From contig CALXKU010000011.1 in the NCBI GenBank assembly GCA_944389025.1, positions 1 to 64,000 on the forward strand: a stretch of 64,000 bases of DNA, given 5' to 3'. Origin of the DNA: an uncultured Spirochaetaceae bacterium (GTDB lineage Bacteria > Spirochaetota > Spirochaetia > Sphaerochaetales > Sphaerochaetaceae). The translations under genes were made by a program, and so were the position numbers. The notes below the pieces were generated by a model that was not told the DNA's origin, searched no databases, and was given only the letters and a program-made list of their open reading frames with translations. This document shows, in pieces, positions 27,488 through 37,564 of this stretch (the first letter of the stretch is position 1; each line of letters begins with the position of its first letter).

Positions 27488-29069
27488 ATTGTTTTTAACC
27501 ATGATGATAATAGTTGTCATAGCAGTGGTGCTCACTTCCGTCTTTACTGTAAATGCGGTCTATCGCGGATATGAGGAGAGCATAACCAATGAGCTGCTTT
27601 CAACTCTTCGCCTGATTGACAGCAGTGATGTAGACCCCTCAAGCCTTGTTTACGGGAGCAGAAGATTCACTGAGATCGCCCCTGATGGTACTGTCATCTA
27701 TGACTCTGTCGCTGATTCAAGCGATATGGATAACCACCAGATGCGCCCTGAGGTGCAGATGGCTCTTCTAAATCTCGTAGGACAGGATGTGAGGGAGAGC
27801 TCCACACTCCTTGAGAGCATGTTCTATGTTGCTATCCTTTCAGAGGAGGGGAACGTTCTCCGCCTCAGTGAGAGCCAAGACAGCCTCTACGCGTTCATAC
27901 TCTCTTCCCTTCCGTTCCTTGTTGTCATTCTTGCCCTGATAATAATTCTTTCTCTTATCGTCTCAAGTCAGCTTTCACGGCGCATTGTCCGCCCTATAAA
28001 CGAGATAGATCTCGATAATCCGATGGATGATGACAAGCTATATGAGGAGCTCAGTCCTCTTGTCAGAAGGATAGCGGAGCAGAAGGGGGCCATTGAGGAT
28101 CAGATGAGGATGCTCGAGAGGGATAAGAATGAGCTTTCGCTGATTGTCAAAAGCATGAAGGACGGCCTCATAATCATTAGGCGCAACGGTGAGATTCTGA
28201 TGATCAATGATGCGGCAAAGACACTTATGGGTAAGAATACCGATGAGGAGTTTTCCACCCTTATCGAGCTTGGACGGGAGGATCTTTTCTTCTCCATTAT
28301 AGAAAAAGGCTCGGCAGAGGGTAGAATGAAGGTCGAAGGCAGAACTGTCGAAGTTCACGCCGAGGAGGTCGAAGGTGTTGGTTCTGCAATACTTTTGTTC
28401 GATGTGTCGGATAAGAGTGCACTCGAAATGAAGGAGCGTGAGTTTATTCAGAATGTCTCCCATGAGCTTAAAACACCTTTGACGAGTATCAGCGGATACT
28501 CTGAGCTTATCATGCGAGACCAGGTTGATAAGGACCATATCAGGGAATTCTCTAGCCAGATCTACAGTGAGGCGAAGAGGCTCTATCAGCTGATCGAGGA
28601 TATAATGGCAATAAGCAGGCTCGATGAAGATAAGAGTGTCTCATTCTCTTATCTCTCTGTGAATTCTGTAGCAAAAGACGTGCTTGATTCCATTTCAAAT
28701 CCTATTGTCAGACTGAAAGAGAATGCTTCTCTTGACATCAATGGCAATTCAACACTCATCTTTGAAGCGATATACAATCTTGTGGATAACGCAATCAAGT
28801 ATAACAGGGACGCAAATCCCATAACGGTCGAGATAGATTCCGACTCATTTGCCGTGATAGATAACGGCATCGGGCTTTCTCCATATGACAGGGAGAGGGT
28901 GTTCGACCGTTTCTACCGCGTTGATAAATCCCGCAGCCGCCAGACAGGTGGAACAGGGCTGGGACTAAGCATAGTAAAGAGCATCGCCGAGCGTCACGGT
29001 GCGAAGATAGAGATAAGCAGTACCCTTGGCCAGGGAACGACGATACGTCTTACATTCCCTTCAAAATGA
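27471..29069 (+). CDS. phoR: PhoR-type sensor histidine kinase
   Basis: This 532-residue membrane kinase has a first membrane helix (about 7-30), an extracytoplasmic sensor part, and a second helix (about 140-165). A linker and PAS-like segment follow (KSMKDGLIIIRRNGEILMIND). The H-box is FIQNVSHELKTPLTSISGYSE, the N-box is NLVDNAIKYN, and the G-boxes are DNGIGL and GTGLGLSI. It should phosphorylate PhoB when phosphate is low, under control of PhoU and Pst. It closes the operon and is followed by a terminator. Confidence 0.95.
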   Translation: MKLSNKLFLTMMIIVVIAVVLTSVFTVNAVYRGYEESITNELLSTLRLIDSSDVDPSSLVYGSRRFTEIAPDGTVIYDSVADSSDMDNHQMRPEVQMALLNLVGQDVRESSTLLESMFYVAILSEEGNVLRLSESQDSLYAFILSSLPFLVVILALIIILSLIVSSQLSRRIVRPINEIDLDNPMDDDKLYEELSPLVRRIAEQKGAIEDQMRMLERDKNELSLIVKSMKDGLIIIRRNGEILMINDAAKTLMGKNTDEEFSTLIELGREDLFFSIIEKGSAEGRMKVEGRTVEVHAEEVEGVGSAILLFDVSDKSALEMKEREFIQNVSHELKTPLTSISGYSELIMRDQVDKDHIREFSSQIYSEAKRLYQLIEDIMAISRLDEDKSVSFSYLSVNSVAKDVLDSISNPIVRLKENASLDINGNSTLIFEAIYNLVDNAIKYNRDANPITVEIDSDSFAVIDNGIGLSPYDRERVFDRFYRVDKSRSRQTGGTGLGLSIVKSIAERHGAKIEISSTLGQGTTIRLTFPSK

Positions 29070-29078
29070 TTTTATGCT

Positions 29079-29115
29079 TTCCCTCTTCATCTTAGGAGAG
29101 GGAATTTTCTTCTTC
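29079..29115 (+). terminator. terminator of the pst-pho operon
   Basis: TTCCCTC (29079-29085) pairs with GAGGGAA (29098-29104), followed by TTTTCTTCTT. It is a moderate intrinsic terminator ten bases after phoR. Confidence 0.75.
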
Positions 29116-29200
29116 CTTTCTTTTTTTTCTCATCAGAATGTGGAAATCATTGAAAATAATTAATATTAACCATGACTTTCAGATGGTAAAATCATACTCA

Positions 29201-29217
29201 TTTACATAAAATGTAAA
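29201..29217 (+). promoter_or_regulatory. palindromic operator upstream of acyl-CoA synthetase 1
   Basis: TTTACATAAAATGTAAA is a perfect 7+7 inverted repeat around AAA, 26 bases before the ATG. Nearly the same element stands before the second synthetase, so it is likely the site of a dedicated dimeric regulator, for example of TetR or FadR type. The regulator is not in this window. Confidence 0.6.
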
Positions 29218-29243
29218 AGCGTAAAACAAGAAAGGAGACTCAT

Positions 29244-30962
29244 ATGCCGAATAAAGACAATCCACAGCCATGGAATTTCCTTGATGAGTACAGGGGGAAA
29301 GAGTTTGAGGGAAGGTGGCCGAACGTAAAGACCATGTTCCACATTTCCGTTTTGAGATATCCGGATAACAACTGTTTCCGTGCTTTCTCTCCAAAAGAGA
29401 TCACGTTCACATATCGCGAAGCAGAGAAGAAGATAAAAGAGGTTTCCTACTATCTTCTATCCCAGGGAGTCAAGAAAGGGGATAAGATTGCAGTCAGTGG
29501 TAAGAACAGCCCCGAATGGGCCATAGCATACCTCGGAATAATATATGCAGGCTGCATCGTCGTTCCTCTCGATATCCTCCTCAAAGACAGTGAGATGGAG
29601 ACTCTTATGCGCTTTGGCGGGGTCTCTAGGCTTTTCATCGATGCTGACAGGATTGAGAATATCGATAAGGATGGTAGCGTAGGACTTGTTGAGAAGCTCT
29701 CGCTCGAGCCCTCTGAGAACTATAGGTATGTGCTCGACCTTAACGGGGAGGAAAGAGAAGGGTATGAGGCCGCAAGTTCGGATATAGCTGCAATTCTTTT
29801 CACATCAGGTACGACAGGGACTCCGAAAGGTGTCATGCTCACTAATGAGAACCTTGTAGCCGACTGCTATCTCGCCCAGGGCAACATGAACATATACTCA
29901 ACGGATGTGTTCTATGCCATCCTTCCGATCCACCATGCCTATACCATGCTTGCAGTCATGTATGAGTCTTTCTCTGTCGGTGCTTGTACCGTGTTCGGAA
30001 AGAAGCTTGTCGTAACACAGATTCTGAAGGAGCTCAAAGAAGGCAAGGTTACGATGTTCCTGGCCGTTCCGATGCTCTTTAACAAGATGATCGCCGCTCT
30101 TATGGCCGGGGTGAGGAAAAAAGGGATATTCGTATACGGTCTCATACGGTTCCTCATGGGGATATCAGGGGCGATAAAGAAAATGTTCGGAGTGAATATC
30201 GGAAAGAAGATGTTCGGTTTCCTTTTAAAGAATCTCAGCCTTGAGAACAACCGTATCTGCATCTGCGGAGGTGGACCACTTCCGGCATCCACATTCAAGA
30301 TGTTCAATCAGCTCGGAATAGATTTCGTACAGGGCTACGGTCTTACAGAGACAAGCCCGATTACGCACTTAAATCCGACATACGCTTATATCGAGAGCTC
30401 CGTAGGTAAGGCGATACCTGAGTGCCAGGTAAAGATTGTCGATCCTGATGAAGCGGGGAATGGAACCATCTTCATCAAGGGGCCGATGGTGATGAAGGGC
30501 TACTATAACAATGAAGAGGCGACAAATGAGGTCCTCTCCGATGGCTGGCTCAACACAGGAGATGTCGGTCATGAGGATCAGAACCATTACCTTTACCTTA
30601 CAGGACGAGCTAAGAGCGTAATCGTAACTGATGGTGGCAAGAACGTGTTCCCAGAGGAGATTGAGGACCATTTCCAGCTGTATGATGAGATTGATCAGAT
30701 CTGCATCATAGGCTATCTCGTCAACAAGGAAACAAAGGCCGAGGGAATCAGGGCGATCATCTATCCAAGTGCGAGTGCGAAGAAGAGCTACGGTGATGAG
30801 GATAAGCTCAAAGCAAGGATGAATGAGATAATAAGCGAGGTGAACAGGGAGCTTCAGAGTTATAAGAAAATCACCCGCATGGACATATCTGCTTCCCCGC
30901 TTCCTATGACGAGTACGAAGAAGATCAAGAGAAATGAGGTCGTAAAGCTGTTTAAAGATTGA
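29244..30962 (+). CDS. long-chain acyl-CoA synthetase (AMP-forming), copy 1
   Basis: This 572-residue adenylate-forming enzyme activates fatty acids to acyl-CoA. The AMP-binding P-loop is FTSGTTGTPKGVMLT, followed by QGYGLTETSP and the hinge/A8 region YLTGRAKSVIVTDGGKNVFPEEIE. The catalytic C-terminal Lys lies in TSTKKIKRNEV. AAAGGAG precedes the ATG. It is a tandem paralogue of the next gene, with the two aligning nearly end to end. Substrate chain length cannot be read. It could feed exogenous fatty acids into phospholipids. Confidence 0.93.
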   Translation: MPNKDNPQPWNFLDEYRGKEFEGRWPNVKTMFHISVLRYPDNNCFRAFSPKEITFTYREAEKKIKEVSYYLLSQGVKKGDKIAVSGKNSPEWAIAYLGIIYAGCIVVPLDILLKDSEMETLMRFGGVSRLFIDADRIENIDKDGSVGLVEKLSLEPSENYRYVLDLNGEEREGYEAASSDIAAILFTSGTTGTPKGVMLTNENLVADCYLAQGNMNIYSTDVFYAILPIHHAYTMLAVMYESFSVGACTVFGKKLVVTQILKELKEGKVTMFLAVPMLFNKMIAALMAGVRKKGIFVYGLIRFLMGISGAIKKMFGVNIGKKMFGFLLKNLSLENNRICICGGGPLPASTFKMFNQLGIDFVQGYGLTETSPITHLNPTYAYIESSVGKAIPECQVKIVDPDEAGNGTIFIKGPMVMKGYYNNEEATNEVLSDGWLNTGDVGHEDQNHYLYLTGRAKSVIVTDGGKNVFPEEIEDHFQLYDEIDQICIIGYLVNKETKAEGIRAIIYPSASAKKSYGDEDKLKARMNEIISEVNRELQSYKKITRMDISASPLPMTSTKKIKRNEVVKLFKD

Positions 30963-30968
30963 GATTTG

Positions 30969-31000
30969 GCCCTCCATAGCGGGGGCTTCCTTGTTTTCTC
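30969..31000 (+). terminator. weak terminator between the two synthetases
   Basis: GCCCTC pairs with GGGGGC (one G-U pair) around a short loop, followed by TTCCTTGTTTTCT. The U-run is broken, so termination would be partial. The second gene has its own operator-like palindrome. Confidence 0.45.
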
Positions 31001-31029
31001 TTAAAACAGATTGATTTTATATGACTTTA

Positions 31030-31044
31030 TTACATAAAATGTAA
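31030..31044 (+). promoter_or_regulatory. palindromic operator upstream of acyl-CoA synthetase 2
   Basis: TTACATAAAATGTAA is a 6+6 inverted repeat, the same core as at 29201-29217, and both copies are followed by AAG and then CGT or TGT. Its position 25 bases before the ATG repeats the layout of the first copy. Confidence 0.6.
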
Positions 31045-31068
31045 AAGTGTTAGCATAGGGGATTGTTT

Positions 31069-32790
31069 ATGTCAAAAAAGGGTGATGCAACTGCTTGGAG
31101 CTTCTTAGACGATTACAGGGGAAAATTATTTGAGGAAGAGTGGCCTAATGTCAGGACCATGTTCCATATCTCTGTGCTCAGATATCCTGATAACGACTGC
31201 TTCAAAGCTTTTTCTCCAAAGAAGATTTCATTCTCATATAAAGAGGCTGAGGAAAGGATAAGAGCTGTATCAAACTATCTTTTATCTCAGGGGGCCAGGG
31301 AGGGGGACAAGATTGCCGTTAGCGGTAAGAACAGTCCTGAATGGGCCATCGCATACCTTGGCATAATTTATGCCGGCTGTATCGTTGTTCCCCTCGACAT
31401 ACTCCTCAAGGACAATGAGATGGAGACCCTTTTGCGTTTTGGTGATGTATCCCGTCTTTTCATTGATGCTGACAGAATCGAGAATATCGACAGGGACGGC
31501 TCTCTTGGCCTGGTTGAGAAGATCTCGCTTGAACCCAAAGAGGGTTACAGATACGTGCTTGACCTCGAGGGGGAAGAAAGAGAGGGCTATGAGGCGAAGA
31601 GCGATGATGTTGTGGCAATTCTCTTCACATCAGGTACTACGGGAACTCCAAAAGGAGTTATGCTTACAAACGAAAACCTTGTTGCGGACTGTTATCTTGC
31701 TCAAGGGTATATAGATTTCCGCCCGGACGATGTCTTCTATGCAATTCTTCCAATTCATCACTCATATACAATGCTCGCTGTGATGTTCGAGTCTTTCAGC
31801 GTCGGTGCTTGCACTGTATTTGGAAAGAAGCTTGTGATGTCTCAGATGCTTAAGGAGCTCAGGGAGGCTCATGTCACACAGTTTCTTGCGGTTCCGATGC
31901 TCTTTAATAAGATGATTGCTGCACTCATGAAGGGTGTGAGGGAAAAAGGTGTCCTTGTCTATGCACTCATAAGGGCTCTGATGGAACTTTCCGGTGCAAT
32001 AAAGAAACTCACAGGGGTAAACCTTGGAAAGAAGATGTTTTCTTTTCTGCTGAAGAAGCTTAGTATGGAAAACATCAGGACCTGTATCTGTGGAGGAGGT
32101 CCGCTACCTTCTTCAACATTTAAAAAGTTCAATCAGATCGGCGTTAATTTCGTACAGGGATATGGTCTGACTGAGACAAGCCCTGTAACCCATCTCAATC
32201 CTCCATATGCGTATAAGGAGAGCAGCGTTGGCAAGTCTCTTCCCCAGTGCCAGGTGAAAATTGTTGATCCCGATGATGAGGGCAATGGAGTGATCTATAT
32301 CAAGGGACCGATGGTAATGAAGGGCTATTACAAAAATGAGGAAGCCACCAAAGAGGTCCTCTCTCCTGATGGATGGCTTAACACCGGGGATGTCGGTCAT
32401 CAGGATCAGAACGGTTATCTGTATCTCACTGGCAGAGCCAAAAGTGTGATAGTCACAGACGGTGGCAAGAATGTCTTCCCTGAGGAGATTGAGGATCATT
32501 TCCAGCTATACGATGAGATAGAGCAGATCTGCATTCTCGGCTACATCATTGATAAAGCAACGAAGGCTGAGGGTATCAGGGCGGTTATCTACCCGAGTGA
32601 GAGCATAAGAAAGGAATGTGCGGACTCTGCGGCAGTCAGGACAAGGATGGAAGAGATTGTAAGTCTTGTGAACAGGGATCTTCAGAGCTATAAGAAGATT
32701 ACAAGAGTCGATATCTCGGATAGTCCTCTTCCCATGACGAGTACTAAGAAGATAAAGAGGAACGAAGTGCTGGAAATGGTCGGACAGTGA
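31069..32790 (+). CDS. long-chain acyl-CoA synthetase (AMP-forming), copy 2
   Basis: This 573-residue paralogue of the preceding gene has the same motifs in the same order: FTSGTTGTPKGVMLT, QGYGLTETSP, YLTGRAKSVIVTDGGKNVFPEEIE, and TSTKKIKRNEV at the end. The start is ATG at 31069 after ATAGGGG. Differences cluster in the middle (around the linker helices before the gate region) and near the end, which could reflect different fatty acid preference. All catalytic residues I can check are intact, so this is not a decaying copy. Confidence 0.93.
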   Translation: MSKKGDATAWSFLDDYRGKLFEEEWPNVRTMFHISVLRYPDNDCFKAFSPKKISFSYKEAEERIRAVSNYLLSQGAREGDKIAVSGKNSPEWAIAYLGIIYAGCIVVPLDILLKDNEMETLLRFGDVSRLFIDADRIENIDRDGSLGLVEKISLEPKEGYRYVLDLEGEEREGYEAKSDDVVAILFTSGTTGTPKGVMLTNENLVADCYLAQGYIDFRPDDVFYAILPIHHSYTMLAVMFESFSVGACTVFGKKLVMSQMLKELREAHVTQFLAVPMLFNKMIAALMKGVREKGVLVYALIRALMELSGAIKKLTGVNLGKKMFSFLLKKLSMENIRTCICGGGPLPSSTFKKFNQIGVNFVQGYGLTETSPVTHLNPPYAYKESSVGKSLPQCQVKIVDPDDEGNGVIYIKGPMVMKGYYKNEEATKEVLSPDGWLNTGDVGHQDQNGYLYLTGRAKSVIVTDGGKNVFPEEIEDHFQLYDEIEQICILGYIIDKATKAEGIRAVIYPSESIRKECADSAAVRTRMEEIVSLVNRDLQSYKKITRVDISDSPLPMTSTKKIKRNEVLEMVGQ

Positions 32791-32797
32791 TTGCGGT

Positions 32798-32826
32798 TTG
32801 ACTATTTTCACCTCGTAGTGTAGATT
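32798..32826 (+). promoter_or_regulatory. sigma-70 promoter for leaderless yhbY
   Basis: TTGACT (32798-32803), a 17-base spacer and TAGATT (32821-32826) form a near-consensus promoter. The -10 ends six bases before the ATG at 32833, so transcription should start at or next to the start codon. There is no Shine-Dalgarno sequence. Confidence 0.75.
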
Positions 32827-32832
32827 TAAATT

Positions 32833-33126
32833 ATGGAACTTAAGAGTTATCAGAGGGCATTTCTGCGCTCGCATGCGCAGGCACTTGACCCTGTAGTTAG
32901 TGTAGGTAAGGATGGGGCAAGCGAAAGTGTCATAAAGGCTCTTGATGACGCGCTTACGGCACACGAGCTTGTCAAAGTCAGATTCCATTCTTTCAAGGAT
33001 GAGGTTGATTCCCTCTCGCGCTATATGGAGAAGAAGACCGGCTCTACCCTGGTCGCTACAATGGGCTTCACAGCCGTTTTCTTCCGGCAGGATGCGAAAG
33101 ATCCGGAAAGAATATATAAGATCTGA
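32833..33126 (+). CDS. yhbY: YhbY/CRS1-YhbY RNA-binding protein
   Basis: This 97-residue protein is a single CRM domain that associates with pre-50S ribosomes. It has the family pattern LKSYQRAFLRSHAQALDPVVSVGKDG near the N-terminus and the late FFRQ element. The typical GxxG loop is reduced to GKDG. Length is standard for stand-alone YhbY. Promoter geometry suggests a leaderless mRNA. It is followed by a terminator shared with the convergent pfp gene. Confidence 0.92.
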   Translation: MELKSYQRAFLRSHAQALDPVVSVGKDGASESVIKALDDALTAHELVKVRFHSFKDEVDSLSRYMEKKTGSTLVATMGFTAVFFRQDAKDPERIYKI

Positions 33127-33135
33127 TAAAAAGCA

Positions 33136-33170
33136 ACCCCTCGCTTAGATGGCGGAGGGGTATTTCTTTG
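33136..33170 (+). terminator. terminator between yhbY and pfp, probably bidirectional
   Basis: ACCCCTC (33136-33142) pairs with GAGGGGT (33155-33161), with an extra GC/GC step inside. T-rich tails follow on the + side and, less strongly, on the - side. It suits two convergent genes. Confidence 0.75.
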
Positions 33171-33196
33171 CTTACTAAAATATAAGGCCTTACGAC

Positions 33197-34852
33197 TTAT
33201 TCCTGCTCAAGGGCAAGGGTCCTGGTGGTTATATCGCAGACACTCTCTGGTCCGTAATACTGGATGGCGCCAGGGTATTTGAACGCAGTCTCCACTGCCC
33301 AGAGATCCCTTCTTTCTGCAAAGTATCTGAATGGTTTCCCATAGAGCTCAACAAGCGCTTTCCTTATTACGGGTTTCTGCTTCCCATGCCTCTGCTCGAG
33401 ATTCATCATCTTTGTTATCGGCATCCCTCCTGCCTTCCATTCTGTTGCAGGCTTTGAGAGGTTTGTGATTGTCGAAAGATAACCGGTGTATCCGTAGCTG
33501 ATGAGCATGAAGGCGTTGTAGCCGAGAGAGTAGCAGTAGTCGGCATCGAAGTTTGAGGGGAACGCGCATCTTCCCTCATAGCCGAAGAAGTGGCTAAGAG
33601 CGCTGAACTTGCCATTGTACTTTCCCTCTTTCTTCAATGAATCAAGTTTCGACTCAACAATGCTGATAAGAAGCTTTTCCGTCTCGATTCTTGAGACCTG
33701 GACATTTCCGTGAGGATCGCGGTCCATGAGAAGCTGCTTCTCGATATCAACTGGAAGGATTGAGAAGACTTTGAAACTCTCCTTTGAAAGATTTTTCTCC
33801 ATGAAAGAGTACTTGTCCTGCCAATCTGTAATGGCATTGAACTCCTTCTCTTTAAGGGCCATGGTGTCATTGAGTTCGCCTATGAGTTTTTTGACTTCCG
33901 GTACGAACTCTATGAGACCTTCAGGAATGATTACGACACCGAAGTTGTCACCTCTTTCACTACGTTTCACAACGCTTTTGACAACCTGGTCCGCGATATC
34001 TGAAAGGCTCATCTTTTTCTCTTCAACCTCTTCAGAAATGAAGCAGATATTCGGCTGCGTCTCAAGCGCACATTCAAGTGCAATATGGCTTGCGCTTCTT
34101 CCCATGACGCGTACGAAGTGCCAGTATTTCTTTGCACTGTTAGCGTCGCGCTCAATGTTGCCAATAAGTTCAGAGTAAGTCTTTGTAGCCGTATCGAAAC
34201 CGAAAGAAATCTCAATGACATCATTTTTGAGATCGCCGTCTATAGTCTTAGGACAACCGATTACCTGTACTTTCGAGCCATGAGCCTTGAAATATTCTGC
34301 AAGAACTGCAGCGTTGGTATTAGAATCGTCACCACCGATTATGACAAGAGCATCGAGATCATGTTTCTCCGCAACCTTCTTTGCCTGTGCAAATTGCTCT
34401 TCACTTTCAAGCTTCGTTCTGCCACTTCCGATGATATCGAATCCTCCCGTGTTCCTGAAGCTGTCGATATAATCGTCTTCAAACTCGATAAAATCGTCAT
34501 CAAGTAGGCCTGATGGTCCTTTCTTGAAACCAAGGAGGACGTTATCCTTTCTCGTTTTCTTAAGAGCATCGTATAGTCCTGTTATAACATTGTGTCCGCC
34601 AGGGGCCTGACCACCTGAAAGGATTACTCCAACAACGAGCCTTCTGTCCTCTGCATGGTTTTCTCCACGCTCGAATGTCACCTCTCTCATTCCGTATGTG
34701 TTCGGAAAGAGATGCTTTATCTGCTCCTGATCGCTGACAGAGGCTGTGACCTCTCCCTCTACTGCCTTGATTGCATAAATTTCGTTCTTCAGAATCTCAG
34801 GAAGCTTTGGCTGATATTCATAACGTGCTATCTGTAGTGGTGATAATTCCAT
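33197..34852 (-). CDS. pfp: PPi-dependent 6-phosphofructokinase
   Basis: This 551-residue long-form phosphofructokinase interconverts fructose 6-phosphate and fructose 1,6-bisphosphate using pyrophosphate. GGDDSNTNA carries Asp where ATP-dependent enzymes have Gly, the mark of PPi use. Other blocks are PKTIDGDL and [13 protein letters not shown]. It has family length for the long bacterial/plant PFP clade, common in spirochaetes. AGGAG precedes the ATG. It is transcribed alone. Confidence 0.95.
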   Translation of the reverse strand: MELSPLQIARYEYQPKLPEILKNEIYAIKAVEGEVTASVSDQEQIKHLFPNTYGMREVTFERGENHAEDRRLVVGVILSGGQAPGGHNVITGLYDALKKTRKDNVLLGFKKGPSGLLDDDFIEFEDDYIDSFRNTGGFDIIGSGRTKLESEEQFAQAKKVAEKHDLDALVIIGGDDSNTNAAVLAEYFKAHGSKVQVIGCPKTIDGDLKNDVIEISFGFDTATKTYSELIGNIERDANSAKKYWHFVRVMGRSASHIALECALETQPNICFISEEVEEKKMSLSDIADQVVKSVVKRSERGDNFGVVIIPEGLIEFVPEVKKLIGELNDTMALKEKEFNAITDWQDKYSFMEKNLSKESFKVFSILPVDIEKQLLMDRDPHGNVQVSRIETEKLLISIVESKLDSLKKEGKYNGKFSALSHFFGYEGRCAFPSNFDADYCYSLGYNAFMLISYGYTGYLSTITNLSKPATEWKAGGMPITKMMNLEQRHGKQKPVIRKALVELYGKPFRYFAERRDLWAVETAFKYPGAIQYYGPESVCDITTRTLALEQE

Positions 34853-34946
34853 CTTCTTTTCTCCTGTTTTTCTCTCATTATTCTATCGTATTCCCAGCAG
34901 TTAAGGCAACAATAGTAAGCCCGAGGAAAAAGAATTGTCCCCGTTA

Positions 34947-34975
34947 TTGCCCCTTAGAGTGATTACATGTAGCAT
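34947..34975 (+). promoter_or_regulatory. promoter for leaderless yaiI-type gene
   Basis: TTGCCC (34947-34952), a 17-base spacer and TAGCAT (34970-34975) form a promoter whose -10 ends six bases before the ATG at 34982. No Shine-Dalgarno sequence is present. Confidence 0.6.
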
Positions 34976-34981
34976 AGACAC

Positions 34982-35509
34982 ATGTTTTCTATATATGTGG
35001 ATGCGGACAGCCTCCCTCAGAGGCTCCGGAAAATCATACTGAGCAGGGCGGTAAAGGAAAATCTTCCTGCATACTTTGTTGCCGACAGGATGCTTACGGA
35101 TGTGAGCGAGAAAATAGGGGAGCATACCGCGCTTCTAAGGGCACCGCACCGTGCAACGCTGGATAAGAATGAGCTTAGAAAGATCCGTTCAAGCATAGTA
35201 ATGATTGTTGTCGAGACCGGAGAGAACAGTGCCGATGACAGGATTGCAGAACTCGTTAGCGCCGGTGATCTCGTCATAAGCCATGATGTGGGGCTTTCAG
35301 AGCGTGTAATAGAAAAGGGGGCGACAGCACTTGATGATCGCGGAAATATCTACACAGCGGCCAACATAAGGGAAAGGGTGAGCGAGAGGGATTACATGAA
35401 GGCCTTCAGGGAGATGGGTTTAAATGATCTTAAGCAGAAAAGCCTCAGTGAGAAGGATTACCAGAGGTTTTCAAACTCATTTGACAGCCTGATTGCAAAA
35501 CTTTCATGA
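34982..35509 (+). CDS. YaiI/YqxD family (DUF188) protein
   Basis: This 175-residue protein of the YaiI/YqxD family is predicted to have a PIN/NYN-like nuclease fold. It starts IYVDADSLP, where Asp residues match the acidic cluster, then VVETGENSADDRIAELVSAGDLVISHDVGL and the family stretch IYTAANIRERVS. Biochemical function in the family is unknown. It is flanked by a leaderless-type promoter and a 480-base gap, so it is monocistronic. Confidence 0.9.
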   Translation: MFSIYVDADSLPQRLRKIILSRAVKENLPAYFVADRMLTDVSEKIGEHTALLRAPHRATLDKNELRKIRSSIVMIVVETGENSADDRIAELVSAGDLVISHDVGLSERVIEKGATALDDRGNIYTAANIRERVSERDYMKAFREMGLNDLKQKSLSEKDYQRFSNSFDSLIAKLS

Positions 35510-35945
35510 AAAGACCGCCCAGCTACGGCTGATTTGGATTTCTGGGGTAGTATGGCATTGCCGCAGCCAGGTCGGTATGATAAAAACTGATTTAATTCTA
35601 AAACCCGGCTTATGAATCATTCATGAAGCTCTTTAATGGATTTCATGTAGTTCCAATGTAAGGAACGTGCAGTTTTTACAATTTAATTTTACTGATTTAG
35701 CTTTTTTAGTGCAAGAAGAAAATCCAATGTGTGGACATGAAAAAATAAGTACATGAGCTATAATGATTTAAAACTGAAATATGTTTAAAAAGTTTTTGCT
35801 CTGTTTGGTTTGAATCGAGCAATAGAAGAGGGGGAATCTCCATAATGCTGAGTTTTGAAGATTGCAGATCACATTGGTTTGATTAATTATAGAGCGTCGG
35901 CAGAGAATTCCAATGCAATAGCAACCTCTGCTGGGTAGAAAATGA
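35510..35945. other. gap without recognisable gene
   Basis: No credible coding frame is found; the 71-codon frame on the - strand (35768-35983) has no ribosome binding site and no family look. The first 80 bases contain GGCTG/CAGCC pairing possibilities. I could not match this to a known structured RNA. The remainder is A/T-rich. Confidence 0.5.
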
Positions 35946-35971
35946 AAGAGGCTACCAACCGATAGCCTCTT
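35946..35971 (-). terminator. asnS terminator
   Basis: AAGAGGCTA and TAGCCTCTT make a perfect nine-pair stem. Read on the - strand it is followed by TTCATTTTC, 17 bases after the asnS stop. Confidence 0.85.
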
Positions 35972-35988
35972 AAGTATATTCATTTCTT

Positions 35989-37374
35989 TTAGAAATCAGC
36001 GTTCTTCACATAGCGTGGGTAAGGTATGACATCTCTGATATTGCCAACACCAGTTACGTACTGTACCGCACGCTCGAATCCAAGCCCGAATCCCGCATGA
36101 GGGGCCGAACCGTATTTTCTCAGTTCAAGATACCACCAGTAGTCCTCTGTTTTGAGCCCGAGCTCTTTCATGCGCTCAACAAGGACATCATAGCGGTATT
36201 CCCTCTCGCTTCCTCCGATGATCTCTCCGAGCCTCGGTGCAAGGACGTCCATACCCCTTACAGTCTTTCCGTCCTCGTTCATCTTCATGTAGAATGCCTT
36301 GATCTCCTTCGGATAGTCCGTGACGATGACAGGACGTTTTGCAACCTCTTCCGTAAGATACCTCTCGTGTTCGCTCTGGATATCAGAGCCCCAGTGGACA
36401 GGGAAATCAAAACGAGCATTCTCCTTCTCAAGAATCTTGATTGCATCGGTATATGTCATATGCTCAAAAGGTGAGTTTATGACATGCTCAAGTGTCGAGA
36501 TAACCCCTTTTTCTACGAAATTGTCGAAGAAAGCCATATCCTCGCCGTTTTTGTCGAGAACAGTCTTAAAGACGTACTTGAGGAAACTCTCTGCGACATC
36601 CATATCCCCGTAAAGATCACAGAAAGCCATCTCAGGTTCAACCATCCAGAACTCTGCAAGGTGACGCGTCGTGTTACTGTTCTCCGCACGGAATGTGGGG
36701 CCGAACGTGTATATGTTCTTCATTGCCATGGCGTAGGTCTCGCCATTAAGCTGACCGGATACGGTGAGCTTTGCCATGCGACCGAAGAAATCCTTTGAAT
36801 AGTCGATTTTCCCATCCTTCGTTTTTGGAAGGTTTTCAAGGTCGAGTGTAGTGACTTGGAACATCTCACCAGCTCCTTCGCAGTCACTTGCTGTGATAAG
36901 CGGTGTGTTCACATATACGAAACCGTTTTCCTGGAAGAAGGTGTGAATGGCATATGCCATGGTGTTGCGTACACGGGTGACAGCACCGAAAAGATTCGTC
37001 CTTGCTCTCAGGTGGGCCTTCTCCCTGAGAAACTCGACGGTGTGCCTCTTCTTCTGGAGAGGGTAATCTGCAGGGCAGGCTCCTACGAGCTCAATGGAAT
37101 CAACTGCGAGCTCTACTCCCTGCTCACCTCCCTGGCTCTTTACTATTTTTCCTTCTGCGATGATTGCCGCACCTGTGGTGACAGCCTCAAGAAGCTCTAG
37201 GGCGTTGAATGTGCTCTTATCTATTACAGCCTGAAGTCCTTTCAGACAGGATCCGTCGTTTATCTCAAGAAAGCAGACGTTCTTTCCGTCCCTTTTAGTT
37301 CTGACCCATCCTTCAGCCTTTATCTTTTCTTCCGAAGGCTCTCTTTTCAGGATTGCTTTGATTCTCTCGTTCAT
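35989..37374 (-). CDS. asnS: asparaginyl-tRNA synthetase
   Basis: This class II synthetase charges tRNA-Asn. The N-terminal OB-fold anticodon domain begins [22 protein letters not shown]. Catalytic motif 2 lies in [25 protein letters not shown], and motif 3 near [15 protein letters not shown]. Length is 461 residues from the ATG at 37374, which has GGAG upstream; the 13 codons before it look like leader. AsnA elsewhere in the window makes free asparagine, so direct charging is consistent. Confidence 0.97.
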   Translation of the reverse strand: MNERIKAILKREPSEEKIKAEGWVRTKRDGKNVCFLEINDGSCLKGLQAVIDKSTFNALELLEAVTTGAAIIAEGKIVKSQGGEQGVELAVDSIELVGACPADYPLQKKRHTVEFLREKAHLRARTNLFGAVTRVRNTMAYAIHTFFQENGFVYVNTPLITASDCEGAGEMFQVTTLDLENLPKTKDGKIDYSKDFFGRMAKLTVSGQLNGETYAMAMKNIYTFGPTFRAENSNTTRHLAEFWMVEPEMAFCDLYGDMDVAESFLKYVFKTVLDKNGEDMAFFDNFVEKGVISTLEHVINSPFEHMTYTDAIKILEKENARFDFPVHWGSDIQSEHERYLTEEVAKRPVIVTDYPKEIKAFYMKMNEDGKTVRGMDVLAPRLGEIIGGSEREYRYDVLVERMKELGLKTEDYWWYLELRKYGSAPHAGFGLGFERAVQYVTGVGNIRDVIPYPRYVKNADF

Positions 37375-37564
37375 CTCAGATCTCCATGAATTTGTTTGAA
37401 TGAAATTTATCATTAGTTCATTTTTCGGTCAATATCATGACAATGGTGAATAATTACTATGCCGATTTCAACATTTTTGCATCCAAACGTTCAAAAAAAT
37501 ATAATTGATTATTGTTAGCCGGGTCTATCTAACGTAAAATTATAAAAATGACTTTTAGGGGGAT

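Noticed and set aside
35768-35983. 71-codon - strand frame in the gap before asnS
   Set aside because: It has no ribosome binding site, overlaps the asnS terminator and has no family look.
37375-37413. N-terminal extension of asnS
   Set aside because: The thirteen extra residues do not resemble the family, and the ATG at 37374 has GGAG at good spacing.
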